A DNA stretch of 62,373 nucleotides. Origin: Bacillus subtilis. GTDB taxonomy: Bacteria; Bacillota; Bacilli; Bacillales; Bacillaceae_C. The notes beneath the pieces were generated by a model. That model saw only the letters and a program-made list of their open reading frames with translations. It was not told the origin of the DNA and ran no database searches. The DNA lies in contig NZ_VTQV01000023.1 of the NCBI RefSeq assembly GCF_008764245.1, positions 1 to 62,373 of the forward strand, read 5' to 3'. A program made the position numbers and the translations under genes. Each line of letters begins with the position of its first letter. Position 1 is the first letter of the stretch. Shown here piece by piece: positions 41,187 through 50,459 of this stretch.

Positions 41187-42113
41187 CTATTTTACGCCTT
41201 TTGTCCACTCCTCAATAAGGTCTGGATGGTTATCAATAAATTCCCGTACAACATCTTCAGGATCCCCATCCTCATTAAAAATAGGCGCCATTAGTTCTTC
41301 CGCAATCATATCTGGATCTTCCGTGTATTGTTCTAATATCTTATAAGCGGCTGGCGCATCTTCCTTAAACCCTTTACGAGCGACCGTGTAAATTTGATCA
41401 CCATCTCCATATACCCCTTTAGGATCATCTAACATTTTCAAATCCCAGACACCAAAGGCCCAGTGCGGGGTCCATAATGTAACCACAATTGGCTCTTCTT
41501 TATCATATTTAGTTTTTAGTTCTGCCAACATCGCAGATTCAGAACTGGAGGATAGTTCCCAGTCATCTTTTAGATGATATTCATCCATTGCGATCTCTGT
41601 ATTCGACATCAATCCGGCACCAGGATCAATTCCAGTAATTTTCCAGTCGACCGAATCACCTAACTCTTTATTGTTTTGCAAATCCTCTATGGAATTCACA
41701 TCTTCCATGTAACTTGGAACAGTCAGGGCATTTAGTGTTTGTTCATCGTTCATATTCACTTTTACCACATCATCACCATATTTTTTCTCGTATTCACCGT
41801 GAATGACTGGTAAGGAAGCACCTGTAAAGAAGTCAGCGGAGCCATCAGCCACACTGGACCACATGGGACCAGCCTCCACTTGTTTCAACTCCACATTATA
41901 CCCAACATCTTCGAGAACAGCGGCGTATAAATAGCTCACAGGCATTTCCCGTGCCCAAGCTACATAAGGGAGGGTTAAATCCTTCTGTCCTAATTCGATA
42001 CCGGATCCTGTATTAGAAGCATTATCTTCCTCTGAATCGCTTCCACATGCCGCCAACAACATGGAAAGAGCGAGCACAAATACTAAACTAACAAATGGCC
42101 ATTTTCTACCCAT
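41187..42113 (-). CDS. second OpuAC-like binding lipoprotein, Trp cage altered
   Basis: A 308-residue lipoprotein (lipobox LAAC) clearly duplicated from the opuAC just upstream: long stretches such as GQKDLTLPYVAWARE and VEAGPMWSSVADGSADF are shared. In the partner the ligand region reads SAWLPSTHASYW; here it reads GASLPVIHGEYE, so two Trp are lost, one of them in the ...SAWLP motif that supplies a Trp of the betaine-binding cage. Other Trp residues (VDWKITG, LWTPHW) remain. It is downstream of the opuA operon, behind a terminator. It may bind another compound or be a redundant copy. Confidence 0.9.
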   Translation of the reverse strand: MGRKWPFVSLVFVLALSMLLAACGSDSEEDNASNTGSGIELGQKDLTLPYVAWAREMPVSYLYAAVLEDVGYNVELKQVEAGPMWSSVADGSADFFTGASLPVIHGEYEKKYGDDVVKVNMNDEQTLNALTVPSYMEDVNSIEDLQNNKELGDSVDWKITGIDPGAGLMSNTEIAMDEYHLKDDWELSSSSESAMLAELKTKYDKEEPIVVTLWTPHWAFGVWDLKMLDDPKGVYGDGDQIYTVARKGFKEDAPAAYKILEQYTEDPDMIAEELMAPIFNEDGDPEDVVREFIDNHPDLIEEWTKGVK

Positions 42114-42202
42114 ACAATCAATCCTCCATATTATTTTTAAAATTGCTCAGCTTTTATGTCCATATTTGCTCAAAGCATTTTGAATACCCAGTCCTATAAA
42201 AC

Positions 42203-42240
42203 AAAAACCCCTCTGCTATTATGTCGGCAGAGGGATTTTT
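42203..42240 (-). terminator. terminator between opuAC and its paralogue
   Basis: On the minus strand, AAAAATCCCTCTGC pairs with GCAGAGGGGTTTTT around a 10-base loop. It should end most opuA transcripts before the second binding-protein gene. Confidence 0.85.
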
Positions 42241-42266
42241 ATTCTATTCTTTCATTATAAATGAAG

Positions 42267-43223
42267 TTATTTGACGCCTTCAGTCCATTGTTCAATAAGA
42301 TCTGGATGGTCTTCCATAAATTGTTGTGCAACGTCTGCTGGATCTTTATCTTCATCGAAGACTGGTGGCATTAGTTCCTCTACCATGTCATAGTCTTCTG
42401 TATATTGTTCTAGGATTTTATAAGCTGCTGGAGCATCTTCCTCTAATCCTTTGCGGGCGACGATGTAGATTTGATCTCCATCTCCTCCGTAAATTCCCTT
42501 AGGATCTTCCAACATTTTCATATCCATTACACCAAATACCCAGTGTGGTTTCCAAAGTGGAACAACGATTGGTTCTTCTTTATTATAGGCAGACTTCAAT
42601 TCAGCAATCATCGCTGCTTCAGAACTCGATACCAGTTTCCAATCATCTAATCCATATTCTTCCATAGCTGTCTCGGTATTAGCCATTATGCCGGCACCGG
42701 CATCAATACCAGTAATCGTCCAATCGACTGAATCTCCAAATTCTTTATTATCTTTCAAGTCTTCAATGGAGTTTATATCTTCCACATAGCTTGGCACGGC
42801 AAGTGCTAATGGTGCCTTATCCAATACTTCATTTACTTTTACAACATCATCTTCATACTGTTCCCAATAACTAGCGTGTGTAGATGGTAACCAAGCGGAT
42901 GCCATGAAATCAGCGGAACCATCGGCTACACTAGACCACATCGGTCCTGCTTCAACTTGTTTGACATCAACGTTGTACCCAACATCTTCAAGAACAGCAG
43001 CCAATAAGTAGCTGACAGGAGTTTCCCGTGCCCATGCCACATAAGGAAGGGTTAAATCTTTCTGACCTAACTCAACTCCACTGGTTTCTTCTCCTGCAGA
43101 ATCATCCCCATTTGATGATCCATTGTCGTTTTCATTTTCGGCATTATTCCCACATGCTGCCAACATCATCGACAGTGAGAGCATAAGCACTAAGCCTACG
43201 AGATAAAATTTCTTTTTCATCAT
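42267..43223 (-). CDS. opuAC: glycine betaine-binding lipoprotein OpuAC
   Basis: The 318-residue lipoprotein (lipobox LAAC near residue 23) delivers glycine betaine to OpuAA-OpuAB. It has the QAT-family features ADFMASAWLPSTHASYW, DWTITGIDAGAGIM, VPLWKPHWVFG and DGDQIYIVARKG, with the Trp residues expected for the aromatic cage. It is the third gene of opuAA-AB-AC, read from 45343 downward. Osmotic induction is expected from the family. Confidence 0.94.
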   Translation of the reverse strand: MMKKKFYLVGLVLMLSLSMMLAACGNNAENENDNGSSNGDDSAGEETSGVELGQKDLTLPYVAWARETPVSYLLAAVLEDVGYNVDVKQVEAGPMWSSVADGSADFMASAWLPSTHASYWEQYEDDVVKVNEVLDKAPLALAVPSYVEDINSIEDLKDNKEFGDSVDWTITGIDAGAGIMANTETAMEEYGLDDWKLVSSSEAAMIAELKSAYNKEEPIVVPLWKPHWVFGVMDMKMLEDPKGIYGGDGDQIYIVARKGLEEDAPAAYKILEQYTEDYDMVEELMPPVFDEDKDPADVAQQFMEDHPDLIEQWTEGVK

Positions 43224-43280
43224 GTAAAAAAATCCCCCTAAATAATCATTATATTTGCAACCTCAAAAATGAGGTGATAC

Positions 43281-44126
43281 CTATTTTTTGTTTACTCCTT
43301 GTGTAATACGATCCAGCACCATGGCAATAATAACAAGTGCCAAACCACCTTCAAATCCTAGCCCAATTTTAATTTGAGTGACTGAACGATAGACAATTTC
43401 TCCGAGACCAGGTGCTCCTACAAGCGAGGCGGTGACAACCATCGATAGCGACAACATGATCGTCTGATTCACGCCTGCCATCATAGTAGGCATGGCAAGT
43501 GGAATTTGTACTTTTCCAAGTCTTTGCCCTGTTGTTGAACCAAAAGCATTCGCTGCTTCTATTAATTCTCCGTCTACCTGACGGATACCAAGATTGGTCA
43601 TTCTAACTGTCGGTGGCATGGAGAAGATAATCGTTGCGATGACTCCTGGGACCATACCAATACCAAAGAAAACAACAGATGGAATCAAGTAAACAAATGC
43701 GGGCATTGTTTGCATGAAGTCAAGAATCGGTGTAATTGTGGACTGGACGGAGTCTTTTTGCGACATCCAAATGCCAATCGGTACCCCAATGATGATGGAA
43801 AAGATAACCGATATAATGATGAGCGATAAAGTATCAAGCGTCTCTGACCAATAACCAAGATTATTGATTAAAGCAAGCCCAATAAGTGAAAAGAGTCCTG
43901 TTTTCCAACCTGCTACTCGCCAAGCGATAAGTGAGATTATAATGATAAGGATGTAAGGTGCACCAGGAATATGACCAATCGACAATAGCCATACGAGTGC
44001 ATCCGTTACACTTTTAATCCCACTAGAAATTCCATCAAAGATGACCCCAAGATGATCAGTTAAAAAACTTACAAAAGTTTCAACCCACTCTTTTAGTGGC
44101 AGTTTTGGGAAAAGTTGATCTTCCAT
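43281..44126 (-). CDS. opuAB: glycine betaine ABC transporter permease OpuAB
   Basis: The 281-residue integral membrane permease has a short amphipathic start (FPKLPLKEWVETFVSFL) and about seven membrane segments. The EAA-type cytoplasmic loop ELIEAANAFGSTTGQRLGKVQIPLAMPTMMAGV contacts OpuAA. Its ATG shares one base with the opuAA stop (TAATG). It is normal length for OpuAB. Confidence 0.95.
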   Translation of the reverse strand: MEDQLFPKLPLKEWVETFVSFLTDHLGVIFDGISSGIKSVTDALVWLLSIGHIPGAPYILIIIISLIAWRVAGWKTGLFSLIGLALINNLGYWSETLDTLSLIIISVIFSIIIGVPIGIWMSQKDSVQSTITPILDFMQTMPAFVYLIPSVVFFGIGMVPGVIATIIFSMPPTVRMTNLGIRQVDGELIEAANAFGSTTGQRLGKVQIPLAMPTMMAGVNQTIMLSLSMVVTASLVGAPGLGEIVYRSVTQIKIGLGFEGGLALVIIAMVLDRITQGVNKK

Positions 44127-45343
44127 TATGAGATCACCCCATTTCCATTAATGACCTCATCATTCCCAGCCATTGCGCCCATGATCGCACCTTTTACAAC
44201 GATACCTTGCAAACGTCCTTGATCATCGACAACAGCTAAGGGTACATCGGCTGAAGCCATTGATTCAAATAAATCGGCTAAAAATGTGTCCGGGCTAACA
44301 GTCGGGACATCTTTGGTCATGACATCTTCAATTGTTTTCTTTTCTTTAATGGCATCTGAGGCCTGATTTGCTGTAATATAGCCTAACAGCTTTCTTTTTT
44401 TATCCATCACATATACGGTGGAAATACCTTGATCTCGCATCATTTGTAAGGCAACGCGTGGTCCTCTATCGGGGGTTACATTTTCAGCGCGTTTCATAAT
44501 ATGACCGGCTGTCAATACTTTAGATAGATCGACATCTTCCACAAATCTTTCTACATAATCATTGGCTGGATCCATTAATATCTCTTCCGCTGTGCCAATT
44601 TGGACAATGACACCGTCTCTCATTAAAGCGATTCGGTCACCAAGACGTAACGCTTCATTCAAGTCATGAGTAATGAAAATAATGGTTTTCCCAACAGAGT
44701 CATGTAAATCGAGTAACTCATCTTGCATGTCTTTACGAATCAGGGGATCAAGCGCACTGAATGCTTCATCCATCAATAAAATATCGGGATCATTAGCGAG
44801 TGCCCGTGCTAATCCTACACGTTGCTGCATTCCACCCGAGAGTTCATTTGGATATTTATCCGTATAGCCACCAAGGCCAACTAAATTTAATGCTTCACGT
44901 GCTTTCTGGGCGCGTTCTTCCTTATCGACACCTTGGATTTCTAAACCATATTCGGTATTTTGTTGGATTGTTTTGTGAGGGAGTAGTGCAAACTTTTGAA
45001 ACACCATACTCATTTTTTTGCGGCGGACTTCACGTAACTCCTCTTTGTTCATCTTTGTGATATCTTTTCCATCAATCCAAACATTACCGGACGTAGGTTC
45101 TATTAAGCGGTTCAACAATCTGATAAGCGTGGATTTTCCGCTCCCAGAAAGACCCATGATGACGAACACTTCACCTGAAGTAACCTCGAATGAAGCTTGG
45201 TTCACACCAACGGTCATTCCGGTTTCACGCAGAATCTCATCTTTTGTTTTATTTTCTCTCAGCAGTTGAACGGCGCGCTTTGGATGTTTGCCAAAGACCT
45301 TTGTCAACTTTTCAACCTTAATTTCTATGTTTTTTTCCCCCAT
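44126..45343 (-). CDS. opuAA: glycine betaine ABC transporter ATPase OpuAA
   Basis: The 405-residue ATPase has Walker A GLSGSGKST near residue 67, the signature LSGGMQQRVGLARAL, Walker B ILLMDEAFSALD and the switch HDLNEA. Two CBS domains follow (TPDRGPRVALQMMRDQGIST... and TVSPDTFLADLFESM...), the module that senses ionic strength or cyclic di-AMP in this family. It is the first gene of the operon and diverges from the GbsR-type regulator gene. Confidence 0.95.
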   Translation of the reverse strand: MGEKNIEIKVEKLTKVFGKHPKRAVQLLRENKTKDEILRETGMTVGVNQASFEVTSGEVFVIMGLSGSGKSTLIRLLNRLIEPTSGNVWIDGKDITKMNKEELREVRRKKMSMVFQKFALLPHKTIQQNTEYGLEIQGVDKEERAQKAREALNLVGLGGYTDKYPNELSGGMQQRVGLARALANDPDILLMDEAFSALDPLIRKDMQDELLDLHDSVGKTIIFITHDLNEALRLGDRIALMRDGVIVQIGTAEEILMDPANDYVERFVEDVDLSKVLTAGHIMKRAENVTPDRGPRVALQMMRDQGISTVYVMDKKRKLLGYITANQASDAIKEKKTIEDVMTKDVPTVSPDTFLADLFESMASADVPLAVVDDQGRLQGIVVKGAIMGAMAGNDEVINGNGVIS

Positions 45344-45433
45344 ACTCTTCCTCCTTCGGTTACCTATATAATGTTAGGGAAAGATGACGGGAATGACAAA
45401 GACCATATATCGTCTCATTCAGTTAATTTTGTA

Positions 45434-45453
45434 TGTACAGAATAAACTGTACA
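45434..45453. promoter_or_regulatory. palindrome between opuAA and the GbsR-type gene
   Basis: TGTACAG and CTGTACA form a perfect 7-bp inverted repeat with a 6-base AT spacer, 91 bases upstream of opuAA in the divergent region. A choline- or betaine-responsive regulator site is inferred from position. The rest of the roughly 300-base gap is very A+T-rich and shows no gene. Confidence 0.55.
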
Positions 45454-45658
45454 AAGTAAACAACGGGTTTTCTTAAACATCCTCTCATTTCCTCCCGTTT
45501 CCTACAACACTTAAATCTTTACTTTCCGCATACGAATATAATAAAGTGGAGACATTAAAGCATTTTTGTTAATATGGATGAGGTTTATATAATTTTTTTC
45601 TTCTATAATATATTGAAAAATTCTTATAAATTATTATGATTATTAGGATGTGAATGAT

Positions 45659-46195
45659 ATGGAAGATATGGAGCAGCTGGATAAGGCACGTGAAAGAATT
45701 ATTGAGACCATCGCCCAGAACATTCATTTATATGGACTCACTCCATCAGCCGGTAGACTTTATGGGATGATGTTTTTTCAACGCAAACCACTGACCCTTG
45801 ATGAAATGAAAGAAGAACTAGGAATGAGTAAAACAAGTATGAGTACTTCGGTAAGGGCCTTGTCCGATTTAAAAATGGTGGAACGGGTTTGGAAAAAGGG
45901 TGTAAGAAAAGATTTATATCAGGCGGAGGAAGATTGGTATCAGAGCTTTATTGATTTATTTTCTACCAAGTGGGAGAGTGCCATTTCTGTCCATAAGATC
46001 GAAATAAAAAAATCCCTAGCTGAGTTAAAAAAATTAGTTTCGGACGAACATACAAGTGAAGATGTGATAGAATTAGCAAGGGGAGATATCGAAAAATTAG
46101 AATATATCTATGCGTATTTTGAATGGTTAGAAAGAGTCGTGGAATCATTCGAAAGCCATGAGATTTTTGATTTCGTACCGAAGAAAAAAGAGTAA
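45659..46195 (+). CDS. GbsR/OpuAR-type MarR-like regulator
   Basis: A winged-helix regulator of the GbsR family, which senses choline or betaine in Bacillus. The protein has ETIAQNIHLYGLTPSAGRLYGMMFF and the DNA-binding part LTLDEMKEELGMSKTSMSTSVRALSDLKMVERVWKKG (split motif), then long C-terminal helices. It faces opuA head to head, so control of opuA is the natural inference. ATG 45659 and GTG 45650 are both possible starts; neither has a strong ribosome site. Its stop overlaps the start of the next gene (TAATG). Confidence 0.88.
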   Translation: MEDMEQLDKARERIIETIAQNIHLYGLTPSAGRLYGMMFFQRKPLTLDEMKEELGMSKTSMSTSVRALSDLKMVERVWKKGVRKDLYQAEEDWYQSFIDLFSTKWESAISVHKIEIKKSLAELKKLVSDEHTSEDVIELARGDIEKLEYIYAYFEWLERVVESFESHEIFDFVPKKKE

Positions 46196-47247
46196 TGGGC
46201 TGGTGGACATATATGTATGACAAGGCGTTGGTAGATGATATTAGGGGGCAGGCAATGTATATTGATTATTCAGGAGGGATTCCCGATACATTGCTTCAAT
46301 GGCTATACGAAGAAAAATTGTTTAAATTATTCATTCCTGAAGAACTAGGCGGGAGAATGTTAGATTTACCGGCTGCCTTGCGGGTATTCCAAAAAGTATC
46401 GGAAACGGAAGGAAACATGGGTTGGCTTACAGCGATTGGCTCAGGTGGAGGAATGTTTATTCCCAATATCGAAAAATCATTAGCTGAGCAATTGTTTAAA
46501 GATGAGAAAGCGGTGATAGCAGGAAGTGGTTATCCCAATGGCAAGGCAAGGAAAATCGATGGGGGCTATATCGTAAGTGGGGAGTGGAAATATTGCAGTG
46601 GTTCTCCATTTGCTTCTTTTTATACGGCCAATAGCCAAACAGAAGAGGGAGAAATACGTAGCTTTATCTTCATGCCGCATCAAGTGGAAATCATCGAAGA
46701 TTGGAATGCTTTAGGGTTACGAGGAACGGGCAGTCACACAATAAGAGTAAGGAATGCTTTAGTTTCAGATGAATATACCTTTAAATTGGATGTTCCGAAA
46801 AATGAATATGCTGGACCAGTTCATCGTTTTCCTTTTCTTCCTTTTTCACAAGCATCATTTATGTCGGTTTGTTTAGGGATTACGATGCACTTTTATCAAG
46901 AAGCAAGACAGATTGTGAAAAGAAGAATAAAGAATGATGATACAAGGTTCCGTTCTGTTGATCTGCTGTTAACTGAACAAGAAACCATTTTCCAACAAAA
47001 AGTAGACACTTTTTATACAGAGATTGAAAGGTTATGGAATCTTCATGTACAAGGAAACAGCCTTTCTGAAAAAGAAATTAACCAATTCAGTAAAATGTGT
47101 AAAGAAGATCTGCAACTGGTGATTCAAGGGGTGGATACGCTAATGCGATATTTAGGGATGGACGCGATTATGGAAACTTCCTCCTTAAATAAAATTTGGC
47201 GAGATTTGCACACCGCTAGTCAGCATGCTTTTATTACTCCATTATGA
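46195..47247 (+). CDS. acyl-CoA dehydrogenase-like flavoprotein
   Basis: The 350-residue protein has the three-part acyl-CoA dehydrogenase fold: an N-terminal helical part with LFIPEELGG, a middle beta part with GYIVSGEWKYCSGSPFASFYTA and WNALGLRGTGSHTI, and a C-terminal helical bundle. The pattern is closest to the flavin-dependent monooxygenase/hydroxylase branch (HsaA/HpaB-like), and no catalytic Glu of true dehydrogenases is evident. It starts at ATG 46195 within the regulator stop (TAATG); ATG 46213 with a TGGTGG site is an alternative. Coupling to an osmolyte regulator is unexpected. Function is unknown. Confidence 0.78.
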   Translation: MGWWTYMYDKALVDDIRGQAMYIDYSGGIPDTLLQWLYEEKLFKLFIPEELGGRMLDLPAALRVFQKVSETEGNMGWLTAIGSGGGMFIPNIEKSLAEQLFKDEKAVIAGSGYPNGKARKIDGGYIVSGEWKYCSGSPFASFYTANSQTEEGEIRSFIFMPHQVEIIEDWNALGLRGTGSHTIRVRNALVSDEYTFKLDVPKNEYAGPVHRFPFLPFSQASFMSVCLGITMHFYQEARQIVKRRIKNDDTRFRSVDLLLTEQETIFQQKVDTFYTEIERLWNLHVQGNSLSEKEINQFSKMCKEDLQLVIQGVDTLMRYLGMDAIMETSSLNKIWRDLHTASQHAFITPL

Positions 47248-47324
47248 TTGTTTTTGCTGTCAATTTTCAAGCTATTCCTTTATGATGAAAGGGATAACAA
47301 TTTACATTAAAAGGAGTGTCAAAC

Positions 47325-48314
47325 TTGATTAAAGTCGCTTTACTAAGTAGATGGCATGTACATGCAGATGATTATGCCAACAGTGCCAAGCAAAACCCGG
47401 ATTTATCAATCGAACTAATATGGGATGAGGAAAGAAAACGTGGGGAAGATTGGGCAAAAGAATTAAATGTCCCTTTTGAAGCGGATCTTGATAAAGTATT
47501 ATCTAATCCTAATATAGATGCAGTAATTGTGAGTACGCCTACGAATCTACATAAAGAAATTATTGTAGCAGCCGCTAAAAATAAGAAACATATTTTTACT
47601 GAAAAAGTACTCGCTTTTACTGTACAAGATTGTGAAGACATCTATCAAGCTGTGGAAGAAAATAATGTAAAGTTAATGTTGTCTCTTCCACGTCTAACAG
47701 AAAACTATTATTTATATGCACAAGAAGCTTTAGATTCTGGTAAACTAGGAAGACTCACAACGATTCGTTGCCGGCTTGCGCATAATGGCGGTGTCGGACA
47801 AAATGGAGCGAAAACAGGTTGGTTACCTGAGCGATTTTTTAATAAAGAACAGGCTGGTGGTGGCGCCTTAATGGATCTAGGTGCTCATCCAATCTATTTA
47901 ACCAATCGCCTGGCTGGACCTGCAAAAACTGTACAAGCCCAATTTCAACAATCCAAAGAATTCGCAGTAGAGGATAATGCCGCGGTTTTAGTAGAATATG
48001 AATCTGGCGCAATTGGGATTATTGAATCTGGCTTTACTTCCTATGGAAGTCCATTCCAATTGGAATTATATGGAACAGAGGGAGTATTATTGATTGAGGA
48101 AGGAAATGTTCGTATCCAAAGCAGTCACTTATCTGAACAAGGTTGGCAAACACCGGAATTACCAGAAGCCTTGCCAATGCCAATGCAACAGTGGACCTCT
48201 TCGATTTTACATGGGACAACGCCTAGCATTACAAAAGAAGATGTGCTTGGTTTAACGGCTGTGAATGAGCAAGCGGCTTTATCTCAAGAAAAGGGTAAAA
48301 AGATTGAAATGTAA
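47325..48314 (+). CDS. Gfo/Idh/MocA family oxidoreductase
   Basis: A 329-residue NAD(P)-dependent sugar or cyclitol dehydrogenase. The Rossmann part has IDAVIVSTPTNLHKE and HIFTEKVLAF (the EKP-like motif reads EKV, losing the usual Pro). The C-terminal part has GGGALMDLGAHPIYL with the conserved GxxxDxGxH residues. TTG 47325 is 9 bases from AAGGAG and preferred over GTG 47316, which touches it. The N-terminal dinucleotide motif is unusual (LLSRWHVHADDY instead of GxGxxG). Substrate unknown. Confidence 0.85.
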   Translation: MIKVALLSRWHVHADDYANSAKQNPDLSIELIWDEERKRGEDWAKELNVPFEADLDKVLSNPNIDAVIVSTPTNLHKEIIVAAAKNKKHIFTEKVLAFTVQDCEDIYQAVEENNVKLMLSLPRLTENYYLYAQEALDSGKLGRLTTIRCRLAHNGGVGQNGAKTGWLPERFFNKEQAGGGALMDLGAHPIYLTNRLAGPAKTVQAQFQQSKEFAVEDNAAVLVEYESGAIGIIESGFTSYGSPFQLELYGTEGVLLIEEGNVRIQSSHLSEQGWQTPELPEALPMPMQQWTSSILHGTTPSITKEDVLGLTAVNEQAALSQEKGKKIEM

Positions 48315-48330
48315 TAGGCGGAAAATAATA

Positions 48331-48374
48331 AGAGATCATCACCTATTTTAGGATAGGTTGATGGTCTTTTTTTT
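48331..48374 (+). terminator. terminator after the oxidoreductase
   Basis: AGATCATCACCTA pairs with TAGGTTGATGGTCT around TTTTAGGA and TTTTTTTT follows. Confidence 0.85.
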
Positions 48375-48456
48375 GTAGTAATGAATAAATTCACGAGGGA
48401 AATTATAAGATTCATATATAACAAACTTTGGTTATAGTGAAGGGGCGGGAGGAAAA

Positions 48457-49476
48457 TTGGCTATCTTGGTTACAGGTGGTGCAGGTTATATTGGGTCTCA
48501 TACTTGTTATGAATTGCTTCAAGCCGGTTATCAAGTGATTGTCATTGATAATTACAGCAATAGTCGTCCCAAATCATTGCGGAGGGTAATGGAATTGACA
48601 GGGCAAAAAATCCAAATATATTCCATTGATTTACTGGATGAAACAGGTTTAGAAACAGTGTTTTATGAAAATCATATTGAGGCAGTTATTCATTTTGCCG
48701 GCTTAAAAGCCGTGGGGGAATCTGTTGCTTTTCCGCTTTCCTACTATCAAACCAATATTATAGGGACAATTAGTTTATGTGAAATGATGAGAAAGTATCA
48801 TGTGAAAAACTTGGTGTTTAGTTCTTCCGCAACGGTATATGGAAAACCGAAACAGGTTCCGATAAAGGAGGATGCTAGTCTTTCGGCAATCAATCCATAC
48901 GGACGAACGAAATTAATGATTGAACAGATATTAAAAGACCTGTATCAATCTGATGCAAGCTGGAGTATCGCACTTTTGCGGTATTTTAATCCAATTGGAG
49001 CCCATCCAAGTGGGAAAATTGGCGAAAATCCAAAAGGAATTCCCAATAATTTGATGCCTTATATCACGCAAGTCGCAATCGGAATACGAGATGAATTATT
49101 GATTTTTGGGAATGATTATCCAACTCGCGATGGTACGGGGATTCGTGATTATATTCATGTTGTTGATCTAGCCAAGGGCCACGTGAAGGCATTGGAAAAA
49201 ATACTGAACACAACGGGGATAGAGGCTTATAATCTAGGGACGGGAGAAGGGTACAGTGTATTGGAATTAGTAACCGCATTTGAAGCAGCTTCAGGAAAGA
49301 GAATACCATATAAAATAGTGAATAGGCGGCCTGGTGATGTTGCGGTGAGCTTTGCCGATGTGTCCAAAGCCAAAAGAGAACTTGACTGGGTCGCTACCAA
49401 AGGAATACAGGAAATGTGTGTAGATGCATGGAATTGGCAAACGAAAAATCCAAAAGGCTATGAAGTGAAAGGGTAA
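48457..49476 (+). CDS. galE: UDP-glucose 4-epimerase GalE
   Basis: GalE interconverts UDP-glucose and UDP-galactose for wall and capsule sugars. The 339-residue SDR protein has ILVTGGAGYIGSHT at the start (NAD site), HFAGLKAVGESV, SSSATVYG with the catalytic Ser and Tyr-Lys in NPYGRTKLMIE, LRYFNPIGAHPSG, and GTGIRDYIHVVDLAKGH. It starts at TTG 48457 after GGGAGG. No other galactose gene is adjacent. Confidence 0.94.
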   Translation: MAILVTGGAGYIGSHTCYELLQAGYQVIVIDNYSNSRPKSLRRVMELTGQKIQIYSIDLLDETGLETVFYENHIEAVIHFAGLKAVGESVAFPLSYYQTNIIGTISLCEMMRKYHVKNLVFSSSATVYGKPKQVPIKEDASLSAINPYGRTKLMIEQILKDLYQSDASWSIALLRYFNPIGAHPSGKIGENPKGIPNNLMPYITQVAIGIRDELLIFGNDYPTRDGTGIRDYIHVVDLAKGHVKALEKILNTTGIEAYNLGTGEGYSVLELVTAFEAASGKRIPYKIVNRRPGDVAVSFADVSKAKRELDWVATKGIQEMCVDAWNWQTKNPKGYEVKG

Positions 49477-49479
49477 GGA

Positions 49480-49531
49480 CTGGAGCACTGAAAAGGAAAG
49501 AAAAAAGCAGAGTTCCAGTTTTCTTTTTTAT
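49480..49531 (+). terminator. possible terminator after galE
   Basis: CTGGA at 49480-49484 can pair with TCCAG at 49514-49518 before TTTTCTTTTTT. The stem is short, so this is only moderately convincing. Confidence 0.5.
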
Positions 49532-49720
49532 AGTTAATTATGTGAATCTCTTCTTTCTCCTCCTCATTCCACTTACCTCAATGAAAAGGTCGATCATTGT
49601 GATACCCGTCGCAAATCCACGGATGATAGGTGACTTTTAAGAGGACTGAAGTAGTGTGAATTGAATCATCTTATTAAATACGATAAACTTTTAAAAAAGA
49701 GCTACGGGAGAGGACTTTAC

Positions 49721-50437
49721 ATGAGATTAGCGTTTATTTCAGATATTCATGGGAATGCAACCGCTTTAGAAACGGTGATGAAGGATCTTAAGGAAAAAGC
49801 AGTCGACAAAGTCTTTGTACTAGGGGATCTTTGCTATCGCGGACCAGAGCCAAAGCGTTCATTGGAATTGGTCCAATCTTTAAATTGTCAAGTGATTAAA
49901 GGGAATGCAGATGAGTGGGTTGTGAGAGGTGTGGAAGAAGGAGAGGTTCCTGACCAAGCTTTGGAAATGATGAGAAAAGAGCGAGAATGGACATACTCTC
50001 AGTTGAATGAAAAAGATGTGAATTACTTACAAAATCTTCCGGAAGAGATTGTCACTACTATTGAAGACGTGAATATCCATGCTTTTCATGCGACACCGGA
50101 TAGTTTATTTGAAGTTGTAGTGCCATTTGCAGATGATGAGACCATACAGGAAAAATTAATGGGACGTGAAGCTAATTTATATCTTTATGGTCATATTCAT
50201 ACCCCTTATATTCGTTTTATCAACGGAAAAGCGGTGGTGAATTTAGGAAGTATTGGCCTGCCTTTTGATGGTTCAAGTCAAGCATCCTATAGTCTTGTCG
50301 ATATACAAGATCGAAGCATACAAGCATCAATTGTTCGGGTTGATTATGATATAGATGAAGTCATCGAAAAACTGCAATCATCGGATTATCCAAATAAAGA
50401 ATTCCTCGTGAATGTTTGGAAAAATGGCCGACCTTAA
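49721..50437 (+). CDS. metallophosphoesterase (YfcE/MJ0936-like)
   Basis: A 238-residue cytoplasmic calcineurin-like phosphodiesterase. It has the five metal-binding blocks in order: FISDIHGN near residue 5, VLGDLCYRGP, KGNADEWV, AFHATP and LYGHIHTPY near residue 165. ATG 49721 is chosen because GGGAGAGG precedes it and the protein then begins at the first motif. Its 3' end lies 22 bases before the PBP4 start. Substrate unknown. Confidence 0.88.
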   Translation: MRLAFISDIHGNATALETVMKDLKEKAVDKVFVLGDLCYRGPEPKRSLELVQSLNCQVIKGNADEWVVRGVEEGEVPDQALEMMRKEREWTYSQLNEKDVNYLQNLPEEIVTTIEDVNIHAFHATPDSLFEVVVPFADDETIQEKLMGREANLYLYGHIHTPYIRFINGKAVVNLGSIGLPFDGSSQASYSLVDIQDRSIQASIVRVDYDIDEVIEKLQSSDYPNKEFLVNVWKNGRP

Positions 50438-50459
50438 TGAGAGGGAAGGTACAAGCAGG

